Assembly (NCBI GenBank): GCA_023362775.1
Contig: JALMGJ010000025.1
Location: forward strand, 9,711,501 to 9,775,500
Length of the DNA: 64,000 nucleotides
Source of the DNA: Charina bottae
Taxonomy: Eukaryota > Chordata > Lepidosauria > Squamata > Charinaidae
Reading direction: 5' to 3'
In this document: piece after piece, positions 21,280-32,095 of the stretch
How positions within the stretch are numbered: the first letter of the stretch is position 1
Layout of the letters: each line of letters starts with the position of its first letter
The notes under the pieces: model-generated
The model's input: only the letters and a program-made list of their open reading frames with translations
Told to the model about the DNA's origin: nothing
Databases searched by the model: none
Made by a program: the position numbers and the translations under genes

Positions 21280-21621
21280 AGCCAGTTAGTTAGCTGTTAC
21301 TCAGCGGGTAAGTCACCAGGCTTGTCGATCGGAAGATCCCAGGTTCGGAGGTTCGAATCCTTAGCCCCGCGTGATGGAGTGAGCTCCCGCACTAGCCCCA
21401 GCTCTTGCCAACCTAGGAATTTGAAAGCATGCAAATGCAAGTAGATGAATAGGTACCACTTTGGTGGGTAAGTAACAGCGTTCCGTGTGCGTCATGCCAG
21501 CCACATGACTGTGGAAGCATCTTCAGACGATGCTGGCTCTTCGGCTAACAAATGGAGATGGGCACCGGCCCCTAGAGTTGGACACAACTGCACAAATATG
21601 GGGGGGGAACCTTTACCTTTA
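21280..21621 (+). mobile_element. Sauria-type SINE
   Basis: CTCAGCGGGTAAG (A-box region) and perfect B-box GGTTCGAATCC of the RNA polymerase III promoter, then GTGAGCTCCCGCACTAGCCC, the CATGCAAATGCAAGTAGAT block, the ATGCCAGCCACATGACTG block and the tail GGGGGGAACCTTTACCTTTA. The first bases differ from the other copies (AGCCAGTTAGTTAGCTGTTA instead of GGCGTGGTGG). Confidence 0.9.
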
Positions 21622-21669
21622 CCTTGTGAGACCTAAGAAGTGGGATGCTTTAAACGCAGCCTGGCAGCT
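21622..21669 (+). repeat. 48-bp direct repeat, right copy
   Basis: Partner of 21232-21279. It starts right after the SINE tail, and the LINE remnant reading frame resumes inside it. Confidence 0.9.
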
Positions 21670-21850
21670 GTTAGTTCTGGCAGCCAAGGATAAGAATTCC
21701 ACTGCCTTCTAGTGAATCATAGCAGGCCATCAGAGGAATGATTTACCCTCTCCAATTAGCAAGTACCTATGGGGACTTGGGAAACATACTTTACAGTTTC
21801 TGTTGGAATTTTAGCATTCATGCACAAAATGGATTCCTTTTTATTTATTA

Positions 21851-22522
21851 AGATCTCTAACTACTATTTTATCCATAGATCTTACAGTGGGCTACCATGA
21901 ATAAAACAAATTATGTTAAAATCTGTAAAAGCTGCTCTTTGATAAATAACCAGGCTCTAATGGATTCTGAAAAGTTTTTTTTGACAGTGCGTCTAATTAT
22001 GTACATTTTCTGAAATTGCTCAAATCACAAATATAGTCACTTTTTATTTCTGATATGAAATTGCAAATTAAATATTGTATTTATTTCTGCCATATCTGCC
22101 AGAATTTGATACAAATCATATAAATCCATAGGTAATTCATCCTTCAGGAAGTCAATCTTTAATTATACAATCACGTGATCCAAAATACAATTTTCCTGGT
22201 ATTTGTATAAAATACTACCTAATTAATTCTCAAGCACATATCTGCAAACTATAAATGCAGTGTGTTTTTATTTTTAATAATACATTTTAAAGCAGGTAGC
22301 AAAGATTGATTTGAACTCTAAAATGATAATGATGATTTTTAAAGAGTATTTTTTTTAAAGAATGGGCAGCTGAAGAATTTGGACCCTTATGAAGTAGTCA
22401 GGCAAATATCAACCCGTATACTTAAAGTATTTCAATTTATAGAGGAACTGTAATGCTCTTTCATGCTGTTCAGGAACATATCTAAGGACAATATAAACCT
22501 CTAAACTTCTTTTTGTCAGATG
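21851..22522. other. AT-rich non-coding sequence
   Basis: Nothing recognised. Confidence 0.6.
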
Positions 22523-22530
22523 GATTAAGT

Positions 22531-22747
22531 CAGTGCTTTCCAAAGTCCTGCCGTTGGTGACAAAGGAACGGCAGCGGAGGTGCACACGGTGGCCTTGTGT
22601 TTCACGCTAAAACCCGGAAGCGCTGATGGTGCACCGCTGCCGTCGCCGTCGCCACACACACCGCCGCAAGGGTGGCGGCAATGCACCATCAGCACTTCCA
22701 GGTTTTGTCGCGACACACTGTCGTGACACACAGTTTGGAAAGCTATG
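22531..22747. mobile_element. hAT MITE, copy B
   Basis: Termini CAGTGCTTTCCAAAG and CAGTTTGGAAAGCTATG. Exact 8-bp duplication GATTAAGT at 22523-22530 and 22748-22755. The GC-rich core has long inverted segments around ACCCGGAAGCGCTGATGGTG / CACCATCAGCACTTCC. Confidence 0.92.
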
Positions 22748-22755
22748 GATTAAGT

Positions 22756-24147
22756 AATAACCTCATCCTCCTCCTCTTCAGAAGCAAGGCAAGAGAAGTT
22801 TCCTTTTCCACTTTGGAAAATATTCAGAAGGCATAGCTAGCCAGGAAGTGGTTGCTTTAATTATTTGAAAGGAGGCGTTTTGTATTCTGATGGATCTTTC
22901 TTGAAAGATTTGAATAGTGGTAAACTTTGGTATGGAAAAATTACACACACTCTATTTTTTTGTAGGCACATGTTTATAGGAAGAAAGTCATTGTCTTCTC
23001 ATAGGTATTGAATTGGTAGAGATCAGGATTGCTTCACAGCGATTTTCATGCCTTGAGATTCATGGAATTTATAGGACAAAAAGTATTCTTTATTTCCACA
23101 TTTGAAGTGAAATGGTCTTTTATAAATCCTTTTTTCCCTCATTTTTTAAAGCAGTTAGGATTATAGTGAACATTAAGTAGTCAGTTTAATGCAGAAAATA
23201 ATGTTTTGAAAAATGATATAGGAGAAACTACCTCTTTCTCCACTTACTCATCCCTTTAAACTTTCTCTTATATATCTATTAAATTAAAGCTGCTTTCCTC
23301 ACTGTAATTTACAGAAGGAAAAGGGGAAACACCCTGTCAAATGTTAATCTTGTGAAAGGAGTTTTAAAGCTACATTCAAACCGATGACATTGATGAGTTT
23401 GGAGCGGATCGCATTCTTACAATATTGTGGATTAGCCTTGATTAATCCTTACTGTATTCTATCCGCTGTAAGCTTTGTGATGTTCTTTTTTCTTAGAGGC
23501 AGATTAGTTTGATTTAGTTTGGATCAGGATGGAAGTCGCCTTTTTCTTCCTAAAGTACACCATTAATAAATGGCACTCTTTTGACAGGTCTTTTGCTGGG
23601 TTTATTATAGTTGCTTGCACTTCTTAGAGTAGGTGATAGAGCCCTTTGGCTGCAATTCTGAAAGCCTTTGAGATGGTGCTTTTTTGGTGCAATAAACACT
23701 TGTTTGGATTAGAACCCAAGGTGAAGCTTCATGTTATCAGATAGCACATCACTCGATAATTATTAATCCTTAAAAGATTTTAACATAGTGGCATTTTCAT
23801 GCAGAATAAAGAATACTTTGTACAGAGTCCTCCAACTTTGTGTGTGAGTTATAAACTTGTTTTCCCCTCAGACCACTAAAAGAGTGCAATTAGATTCTGA
23901 TCTCTTTTTCAAATTACAAATTAAAATAGGAAACATAAAGTGTTCATCCAGATTTATAAGATTTACAAATATGGCATTCATGTTATAAAAAAGAAAATCA
24001 CATTGGTTAATGTATATGAATCAGTATACACTTTCTACTAGTACAACAGAGAAAAAATAGAGATTGGGGAAGTTAGTGTTTGCCAGAAAATAAACAGAAG
24101 GATATATTACGGAAATGACAAAGCAAATTTATGCCACCTTGAACTCC
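22756..24147. other. AT-rich non-coding sequence
   Basis: No gene or repeat family recognised. Confidence 0.6.

Positions 24148-24188
<41 letters not shown>
24148..24188. repeat. (GA)n microsatellite
   Basis: About 20 GA units, 14 bp from the Gypsy LTR. Confidence 0.97.
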
Positions 24189-24192
<4 letters not shown>

Positions 24193-24202
24193 ATAAGCAA
24201 AT

Positions 24203-24750
24203 TGTCCTGTTCTGATTAAGACTTGACACAGGAAGTGATGGTAATGTTCTTTATTTAACAAGAAGGGATACAGGAAAGGTTAAGTGGTTAAAAACGCACA
24301 AATGCACGGTGGCAAGGCAAGGCTCTGAGGCAAGAGTTGGTGCAGCAGCGAGGTAAGGCTCTGAGGCAGGGTTTGGCGCAACAGTAAGTCCAGGCTCTGA
24401 GGAAAGTTTTGGCGTGGCAGCAAGGCAAGGCTCTGAGTCTCGATTCACTCCAGCAGAAGGCGTTTGTGTCGGGTATTGTGAACGGTTGTCTCTGACAACT
24501 GGCTCTGCCTTCTGGCCCATTTTATATCTTCGGCTTTCCCGCCTTTTATGCGCAGGAGCCAATCGCCTCTCTCACTGCTCAGCCTGCCTTTCCAGCCTCC
24601 TTTCTCATGCACCAATAGGTGGCGGTGAATCTGCCTCCTGTCTGTCTTCAATCGGTGGCTCTGGATCTTGCTGCTCATGGCTCTCTGGTTTTTTCTGCAA
24701 TTGGCTGGTCCTGCTCAGACTCAGACTCAGACTCAGACTCCATCCTGACA
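24203..24750 (-). repeat. Gypsy 3' LTR
   Basis: On the minus strand it runs TGTCAGGATGGAGTC ... AACAGGACA. It holds ATATAAAATGGG (TATA-like), AATAAA in TTAAATAAAGAAC, and an internal 34-36-bp tandem repeat (CTCAGAGCCTTGCC units, 24313-24437). It has extra CAGACT repeats and about 45 bp absent from the other LTR. Confidence 0.95.
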
Positions 24751-24764
24751 CTATCCTCCCCCGC
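24751..24764 (-). promoter_or_regulatory. Polypurine tract
   Basis: Minus-strand GCGGGGGAGGATAG directly precedes the TGTCAGG start of the 3' LTR, where plus-strand priming of reverse transcription occurs. Confidence 0.8.
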
Positions 24765-24819
24765 AGGACCCACACACCCCTCCCGCATTTGTGGTCTGGG
24801 CTTGTGCAGGTATTGCTGA

Positions 24820-26170
24820 TGAAATTGCCATACTCAGTGGCACGTGTACGTCTGCAGAGTCTTCCCATGAGTATTCATACGGTCTGTACCCCCTCCAGTC
24901 AATTAAGTATTGGGGACGGCCCTGGCATAGATGGGAGTCCAGAATGAGGGTGAGTTTGTACTCGGTCTCACCATTAATGATGACTGGGGGAGGCAGTTGT
25001 TTCATTGTCGTGAGTGGAGTGGGCACTGAGGCTGCGATTAACAGACCTGTGGAAGACGGGATGTACATGAATGTGAGGTGGGAGGGTTAGGCAGAAGGCA
25101 ACAGGGTTAATAATGGTCTCTACTGGAAATGGTCCCAGGAAGCAATGATACAACTTTCGGGAGGGCGTGAGGAAGCCAAATGCTTCGTAGACAACCATAC
25201 CAGATTGCCAACCATTAGCGATGGTCCTGCTTTCCTGTACCGATCGACAAACCGTTTGTAGTACTCCTTAGCCTTTTTCAACTGTTTGCGGAGGACCTGG
25301 TGACTGGCCTGAAGTTCTTGGAGGAATCGGTCGGCGGCCCCCACAAAAGTGTCTGGGGATGCTAAGGAAAATAGACGTGGGTGGAAACCGTAGTTGGCTA
25401 GAAACAGGGACAGTAGAGGTATGCTGGGCGTTGTTATACATGAATTCGGCCATTGCTAGCAGATCTGCCCAATTGTCTTGTTGGAAGGTGACATAACAGC
25501 GCAGATACTGTTCCACAATGGTGTTCACTCATTCTGTACCCCCATCCTATTCTGGATGATAAGCTGACGACAGATGGCCATGAATGTTTAAACTCCTAAG
25601 TAGCGCCCTCCAGAACCGAACAGTAAACTATGAACCATGATCAGATACCACATTTTTCGCTAATCCATGAAGCATAAATATGCTGGATGTACAGGCGTGC
25701 CATCTCTTGTGCGGTCGGCAACCCCTCGCAGCCAATGAAGTGTGCCATTTTTGTCATGGAGTTCACCGCTACCAAAGTGGTTGTGACGCTTCAGGATTTT
25801 GGAGGGTCCGTGATGAAATCCATAGATGTGGCCTCCCATGGTTGTCCCGGTGTGGGTAGCAGCATTAACAGGCCAGGAGGTTTCCCCGTTTGGTTCTTGA
25901 CTCTGCAACACTCTGGACAGTATATTACATACTATTTTACATCGTCCCGGATACGCAGCCACCAGAAATCCCAGGAGATCAAATTCAGAGTTTTGAAAAA
26001 CCTGAAATGGCCCTCAGCGGGGTTGTCATGGCAGAGCTGCAGAGCTAATTCTCGCAGACTTCCCAGAGGCACATAATAGTGTCCTTGGAAACATAGTGCA
26101 TTGTTCCAGGTGCAGGGAGTCACTTGATCTGCGGGGATTTGTACAATTTCCTGTCTTCGTTTCATCATGA
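24820..26170 (-). pseudogene. Gypsy integrase and C-terminal chromodomain remnant
   Basis: Right to left. At about 26060-25890 a zinc-binding HHCC region is seen (CHDNPAEGHF, then a Cys pair in another frame). The integrase core follows over shifting frames (SMDFITDPP-like at about 25830, then LRCYVTFQQDNWADLLAMAEF at about 25500-25440, the block after the core). Last comes a chromodomain (about 24963-24840) with EYKLTLILDS, YLIDWRGYRP and YSWEDSADVH, which in active elements can guide insertion to modified chromatin. Several frame changes and stops. Confidence 0.85.
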
Positions 26171-26472
26171 ACGGGTCCTTCTGTTGATGTTCTCGGATTT
26201 GCTGTAGTAGATCACTTGGTGTGTTGGTGGTTGTGAATCTTTCGGGCGGAATGATTGGTTGAGGTGGTAGGGGCTCTCCCAGCTAGTCGTATTCAGGCTT
26301 CTGCAATAGAGCATTGGCTTGCTGGTTCTGACCTTGGGGGATGTATGTTACCCGGAAGTTGAACCGCAAGAAAAAGAGACCAGCACATTTGCTGATGATT
26401 CAGATTTTTCGCAGTTTTCAAGTGCTCCAAGTTCCGATGGTCTGTCCTAACCTCTATTGGGTGTCGGCCCCC

Positions 26473-27542
26473 CTATAGGTGATGCCTCCACACATCAAAT
26501 GCCACCTTGATGGCCAGAAGCTCCTTTTCCCAAATAGTGTATGCTTTTTCGACGGGTGCCAGCTTCCAGGAATGGTAGGCACAAGGACAGAGAATACCGG
26601 TTCTAGGGTCAGTTGGAAGTAATATGGCTCCAATGGCCACGTCAGATGTGTCTGTCTCCATCACGAATGTTCGAGCAGGATCCGGGTGCCAAAGAATGGT
26701 CTCCGAGGTAAAGACGAACTTCAACTCCTTGAAGGCTTGTTGCTTGGTGTCCCCCAACTGAACCTGGTACTTTTCCGCAATAGGTTGGACAGTGGTGAGA
26801 GCTCGGCGAAATGCGGGATGAAATTATGGTAATAGTTGGCGAATCCGAGCAGCTGTTGCACATCCTTGGGTCGACAGGTTTGCCAAGACTGTAAAGCCTC
26901 TACCTTGTTGGGCTTCATGGCAATGCCGGTGGCAGAGATTCGGTGCCCCATGAAATCGATGGGAGACTGGGCGAACTGACATTTTTCCAGCTTGGCACAC
27001 AAGCGGTTTTCACGTAATTGCTGTAGTACTGTACACACATGCTGAGCATGCTAACTCGAAGAGGTGGAGAATATTAGGATGTTGTCAAGGTAGATGATCA
27101 CGAACCGGTCCAGGAGGTCTCTGAACACATCATGCATAAAATGCATGAATACCCCCAGCGGGTTGGACAGTCCGAATGGCATCACTGTATACACAAAGTG
27201 GTCATAGCTAGTGCGGAAGGCCGTCTTCCACTCATCCCCCTTCCGGATTCGCACTAGATTGTACACCACCCGCAAATCTAGATTCGTCAATAGCCGAGCC
27301 CCGCAGAGGCATTCCAACAGTTCCAAAATCAACGGAAGGGGGTAGCGGTTCTTGATGGTGATGTAATTCACCCTCCGGTAATCGCAGCACAGACATAACT
27401 CAGCCGACTTCTTTTTCACGAACAGTACTGGGGCGGCAACTTGTGAGGTAGGGGACCTAATAAAGCCACTTTTTCGGTTGGTGTCCAGGAAGTCTCTGAG
27501 GGCCACCCTCTCCAGCTCCAACAGGGAATAAAGGCGCCCCAC
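26473..27542 (-). pseudogene. Gypsy reverse transcriptase and RNase H remnant
   Basis: 27542-27051: [54 protein letters not shown] and the active site YLDN in place of YLDD (Asp to Asn at residue 154, which alone should inactivate it). A stop follows. 27038-26721 holds the RT thumb and connection (LEKCQFA, DFMGHRIS, LLGFANYYHNFI). 26757-26473 holds RNase H (ETDTSDVAIGAIL, YHSWKLAPVEKAY, EKELLAI). Frames shift between the blocks. Confidence 0.93.
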
Positions 27543-27679
27543 AGGAGTTTAGCTCCGGGAACCAGGTCAATAGAGCAATCGTAGGGCCGGTGAGGCAGAG
27601 GTCGGTCGGCTTCCTTTTCGTCAAAAACATCAGCGTAGTCCCGGAACTGCAGGGGAATCTGCTGGTCCGAACCAACTAG

Positions 27680-28060
27680 CTGTCTGGTGGCAAGGGTTTC
27701 TGACAGTTGGGGAGACATTGTGGGCTGGGCAATTCAATTTCACCGGTTGTCCATGCGATCCGTAGATCTTGCGCCATGAGCCATTCTAGACTTAGTACCA
27801 AGGAATGCAGTGTATCAGCTACGTAAAACTCCACCAACTTGGAGTGATCTATCTTCATGGTCTGGTCTTGGGTGGCAGAAACCACAGGACAGGATTGAAG
27901 CTACAGTCCATCAATGGTTTTGACAACCAGAGGGAGCTTTACCTCCTGTCAAGGAAAGTTCCATTTTTGGGCAAATCCAGCATCCCTAAATTGGCTGTGG
28001 CCCCCGAGTCAATCATGGCTTGGGCCACTAACGCGGAAGTCCCCGGGATCTGTAGGTGGA
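27680..28060 (-). pseudogene. Gypsy aspartic protease remnant
   Basis: Minus-strand AMIDSGATANLGMLD at about 28020-27975 is the retroviral-type protease active site (DSGA). A downstream block KLVEFYVADTLHSLVLSLEWL (27830 region) fits the second half of the fold. A stop (RR*) and frame change lie between. Confidence 0.75.
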
Positions 28061-28848
28061 CAGTTACTCACAGGTGTATGAGGGTCATCAGGCGGGGCAA
28101 TTGGGTTTTGCTGGCTGCCAATCTAACCCAGCCTAATTGCCTTTTAGGGCAATTAGAGTCCGTTTCCCAATGCTTATGCGAGTTTACTCTTGGCAGGGCA
28201 GTTCGCAGCGAGGTGTCCTGAACTGGCACAGTATAAGCAGAGGCCCTCTCGTCGGCATCAATCTATCTTTGCCTGTGTGAGGCGAGGTTCTGCCCCTCCC
28301 AACTGCATGGGCTCCTCTTCTGAAGATTCTTGAGTCGTCGGGGTGTGCGGAGCGATGGATGGGGGCATGGATGTGCATCGCCTGGCCCTTCGCTGCTACA
28401 GGTGTCCATCAATATAGAGGCAGAGGTGCATCAGGGCTTAAAGGGTCTGCAGACAATGTCTTGGCCAACTCGTCCAAGATGTCTGAAGCCAGCCCCTCCT
28501 GAAACTGGTCCAGCAAGGCTTACTCATTCCACTTCAAGTCCTGTGCGATTAGCCTAAAATCGCTAATGTACTGCGCCACTGGTCGGCGTCCTTGCCATAG
28601 TTCTCGCAGACACCAGCTGGCAGACTGTGCCTTAACCGGGTCTTCATACATTAACTGTAGTTGCCAGCAGAATTTATCAAAATCGTCCAAGAGTGGACTT
28701 CGCTGAATAATCAGAGGCGAGGCCCATCGAGTGGCGGTTCCTGACAATAGGCTTATCAATATGCCCGCCTTATGCCGGTTAGATGGGAAATCCGAAGACT
28801 TAGGTAAAGCTTGCATTACGTGATAAAGGCTGTAGATTGAGCCTAAGT

Positions 28849-29357
28849 TAGGCTGACCATACGTCCTGTTTTCAACGGGACAGTCCTGTCTTTTGAGCAT
28901 TTTTCCACCGTCCTGTCGTTTTCATAAACATCTCAATTTTGTCCCATTTTTCAAACCCGGTAGGAATGGCGCATAAGGAGGATCCAAGCTGGAGTGCGGA
29001 CCGGGGGGCGGGGTTTGCAGGCAGGAGCCAATCATGCGGACCAGCGGGTGGGGTTTTCAGGTGGGAGCCAATCGCACTAATCGGGGTGGGGTTTTCAGGC
29101 GGGAGCCAATCGCACAGACTGAGGCGGGGTTTGCAGGTGGGAACCAATCGTGTGGACGGGGAGTGGGGTTTGCAGGCGGGAGCAATCACGCAGACCGGGG
29201 GCAGCGTTTGCAGGCAGTAGCGAATTGCGTGGGCTGGGGGGCGGGATTTGCAGGCAATTGCGCAGACCAGTGGGTGGGGACCCCTGTCGTTTTCATGAAT
29301 AGAGAATATTACATAAGACCCCATCCCATTTTGCCATCCTGAAATATGGTCAGCCTA
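28849..29357. mobile_element. Nested TIR element (MITE) inside gag
   Basis: Ends TTAGGCTGACCATA and TATGGTCAGCCTA are inverted repeats. Gag homology stops and resumes at its borders. Flanking 6-8 bp direct repeat around AGCCTAA (28841-28847 and 29353-29359 region) suggests the target duplication, though the shared AGGCT motif blurs the exact edge. No ORF of its own. Confidence 0.75.
28998..29274. repeat. GC-rich minisatellite, 38-40-bp units
   Basis: Seven to eight diverged units, each with a G-rich block, a GGGGTTTGCAGG-type core, then GGGAGCCAATC. They form the middle of the nested MITE and give spurious plus-strand ORFs rich in Gly. AGCCAATC is CCAAT-box-like. Confidence 0.9.
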
Positions 29358-29587
29358 GCCTAAATCCCATCAAACTTTGGGGTCAGTACAGGGCATTTGT
29401 GCCGGGAGGTGGTCAGGATTGACACAGAGGCCTGTTGATCCTGGAGTTGTGCCAACTGACTGGTTAAAATGGTGACCTGCTGAGTGAGCTGCGCATTCTC
29501 CATCACAAATTGCTCTACAATGCCTTTTTCTGAGGCTACAACAGGTTTTTTCCCCCTCCCCTTGGGGATTTTAGGTCGGAGACAATC

Positions 29588-30094
29588 TGTCCTATTCTGA
29601 CTAAGACTTGACACAGGAAGTGATGGTAACGTTCTTTATTTAACAATAAGGGATATACTGTAGGAAAGGTTAAGTGGTTGATAACTCACAAATGCATTGT
29701 GACAAGGCAAGGCTCTGAGGCAAGAGTTGGTGCTGTAGCAATGCAAGACTCTGAGGCAAGGTTTGGTGCGGTAGCGAGGTAAGGCTCTGAGGCAAGGTTT
29801 GGCATGGCAGCAAGGTAAGGGCTCTGAGTCTCGATTCACTCCAGTGGCAGAAGAAGTCATTCGTGTCAGGTATTGTGAACAGTTGTCTCTGACAACCAGC
29901 TCTGGCTTCTGGCCCTTTTTATATCTTCGGCTTTCCTGCCTTTTACGCACAGGAGCCAATCTCCTCTCTCACTGCTCAGTGAATCTGCCTCCTGTCTCTC
30001 TTCAATCGGTGTCTCTGGATCTTGCTGCTCATGGCTCTCTCTGGTTTTTTCTGCGATCGGCTGGTCCTCCTCAGACTCCGCCTCCATCCTGACA
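29588..30094 (-). repeat. Gypsy 5' LTR
   Basis: On the minus strand: TGTCAGGATGGAGGC ... AATAGGACA. TATA-like ATATAAAAAGGG (about 29914-29925), AATAAA (29635-29640), and tandem CTCAGAGCCTTGCC units (29705-29830). It lacks about 45 bp present in the 3' LTR. Confidence 0.95.
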
Positions 30095-30099
30095 CAAAT

Positions 30100-31259
30100 A
30101 AAATATGTGTTCTTCAGATAAGGGAGTACAAATATTTCATTTATACATTCGCCATTAAGAATTAAAAAAAAAACATTTTGGATGCAGTTTAGTCTTCCAG
30201 TTTATGAGTTTAAATTAGGCATTCGGTTAATGCTTCATATCCCAAACAGCTCTGTAACTTTCCCTGGAAGGAAAAAATATGCTGTACAAAATTGGAAACT
30301 AGACATAATTTGAGGCTCCAAGCTGAACCATTTGTTCCAAATTGTCAAAATAAACATAAAAAAAAATATTCTTGAAGTAGTTATGGATTCATAACACTTC
30401 TAATTCAGTTATTTACATATAATTTTCTATAATTGCTTATAAGTTTGGTTGCATGGATTTACATACTGAAATATTCCCTGTAACAAAATTTCAAATCTGG
30501 AACATTTAGCAATCTCTTTTCAGAGAAATCTAAGAAAGTAGTTTGCAACATATGTTATTTCAGATAAAGATATCAAATATTCTAGCAATGAATTAGCAGA
30601 ATTATATGGGCTGGATTGAAAATTAGAACTTGGAAAAATAATGATCCAAGTGCCCAAGCTTAATAGGTTCAGTCTCCTTCAGTCTTGTAAATCCTGGTAA
30701 AGTCCCTGAAGCAGCCTATCTTATTTTCGTAATAATAGTTGATCTGTCTTAACTATAAGGTTGAAGTTGAAGGCTATGTTGTTCCTATACAGTGTGGTTA
30801 ATGGGAATAAGTTCTGATGTAATCTATTCTCTCATAAATATTTAATAAAGAAGATCTCATAACTAGAAGGCATGAAACAGTGTCATTGGCGAACAATCAA
30901 TGTTAGGTAGTATTGGAAGAAATTATTATTTTGTAGGGTCAATATACTGTATATGTAGAGAGGGAGGATGAGGGCAGCTTTGTTTCTTGTTTAAATAAAA
31001 TGAAAGTATTTAAAACCAGAGTTAATAATGGTAGTATTTATTGATTAATTTTATTTACACTTCTGTGGATATATGATTTCTGGAGAAGAAACGCATTTGA
31101 TTATGCTTGGCATAAGAATGCTAATGGTAATTGATTTTCATTTCTCTCAGGCTTGGACATTATTACAAAAGTTGTAATAGCTGTCAGGATGGGACAGAGA
31201 TGTTGATGCTCTATATTGTATGCCCCCAGTGACATTGTTACCACTTAGCTAATTTAAAT
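30100..31259. other. AT-rich non-coding sequence
   Basis: No recognisable gene or repeat. Confidence 0.6.
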
Positions 31260-32095
31260 AAATTCAAGTCTCAAAGTCAGACGAATTGTTTCCTGGGGTA
31301 CAAAGAAACTAGTAGAGGTGATTGGAGAACCGCTACATGTAGAATTTGAGAACTCCTGGAGAACTGGTGAGGTTTCAGAAGACTAGAAAACAAACAAACA
31401 GAAAATATCCTTATCTTCAAAAAGAGAAGGAGGAGGACCCAGGAAATTACAGATCTGTCAGCCTGACATCTATATTGACCAATCTCCTTGAAGAGATTAT
31501 TAAATAGGGTATTTTGAGCACTTGGATCACAATGCAACAATTAACAGCCAGGAGGCGGTTGCAGTAAAAACTAACCTTATCTCCCTTTTCAACAGTTACT
31601 AGTTGGTATGATTGGAGAATGCCATAAATATATCGTACCTTGATCTCAGCAAAGCTTTTAACAAAGATTCCCATGATATCTTCATTTATAAAATAGTAAA
31701 ATATGGGCTAGATGGTAAGTAAATTGGAAACCATGTCCTATGAGGAACATTCAAAGGAATGGGGTACGTTTAACTTATAGAAGACTGAAGGGAGATAGTA
31801 TAACAGTATTCAGATATCTGAAAGGTTATCATAAAAAGGAATGAGTAGATTAGTAATCTGTTGCACCAGAAGGCAGGGGCAGAAGCAACTGATTGAAACT
31901 AAAGATTAAATATAAGAAAGAAGTTCCTGGTGGTAAGAGCTGTCAACCAGTGGAATAAGCTGCTTTATGAAGCAGTATGTTCCTCTTCAGTGGAGGACTT
32001 CAAATAGCCATCTGTCAACTGCTTTAGCAGATCCTGCATTGAGCTAGATCACTTCTGAGATCCCTTCAAAGTCTATGATTCTATTTCAATAGCAC
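31260..32095 (+). pseudogene. CR1-type LINE, RT fragment and 3' end
   Basis: Translated remnants in shifting frames: GNYRSVSLTSI (about 31450), KTNLISLF (about 31570) and YLDLSKAFNKDSHDIFIYKI (31637-31700, RT motif A; SKAFD..SH is typical of CR1). From about 31770 the nucleotide pattern GAAGACTGAAGGGAGATAGT, CAGATATCTGAAAGG, GGAATAAGCTGC and the end TCCCTTCAAAGTCTATGATT is the CR1 3' region. A gap joins the RT part directly to the 3' part. Heavily mutated. Confidence 0.8.

Larger units (their letters stand above)
20225..21850 (+). pseudogene. LINE endonuclease-region remnant, split by a SINE
   Basis: Shifted-frame translation gives RRGRAKGGFAILIS, AHILVGEG, ILDDQPAEFTYCLG, SVVDYLHIS, SDHLPLTL, WFDQDC and, past the SINE, AAKDKNSTAF. 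This order fits the EN domain and EN-RT linker of an APE-type LINE (conserved GD.N, SVVDY and SDH.P sites). Many stops. Clade not determined. A SINE interrupts it at 21280-21621. Confidence 0.5.
28180..29614 (-). pseudogene. Gypsy gag remnant with nested MITE
   Basis: N-terminal part (29614-29360): basic start, then a helical Gln-rich segment (QLTQQVTILTSQLAQLQDQQ) and FDGI. A MITE splits the gene at 28849-29357. Capsid-like part (28840-28520): SDFPSNRHKAGILISLLSGT, ATRWASPLI, LRELWQGRRPVAQYISDFRL, resembling sushi/PEG10-type capsids. A CCHC zinc knuckle, CLYCASSGHLAANC, lies at about 28240-28200. The first ATG at 29614 lies within the 5' LTR. Confidence 0.85.
24203..30094 (-). mobile_element. 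Ty3/Gypsy chromovirus, complete but inactive
   Basis: Two LTRs (24203-24750 and 29588-30094) bound the element. The flanks are an exact 5-bp duplication CAAAT (24198-24202 and 30095-30099), as expected for a retroviral-type integrase. On the minus strand the internal order is gag, zinc knuckle, protease, RT, RNase H, integrase, chromodomain, polypurine tract. This is the canonical Ty3/Gypsy order, and the terminal chromodomain places it among chromoviruses. All genes carry stops and frameshifts, and a MITE is nested in gag. The LTRs have diverged by many substitutions and indels, so it is not recent. Confidence 0.95.

Noticed and set aside
24414..24947. 177-codon plus-strand ORF
   Set aside because: Antisense to the Gypsy LTR and chromodomain. 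The Ser-Asp repeat comes from CAGACT units.
28998..29274. Regular repeat array considered as CRISPR-like
   Set aside because: Units are contiguous and diverged with no unique spacers, inside a MITE in a eukaryotic genome.
28939..29342. Glycine-rich plus-strand ORFs
   Set aside because: Product of the 38-40-bp minisatellite in the nested MITE.
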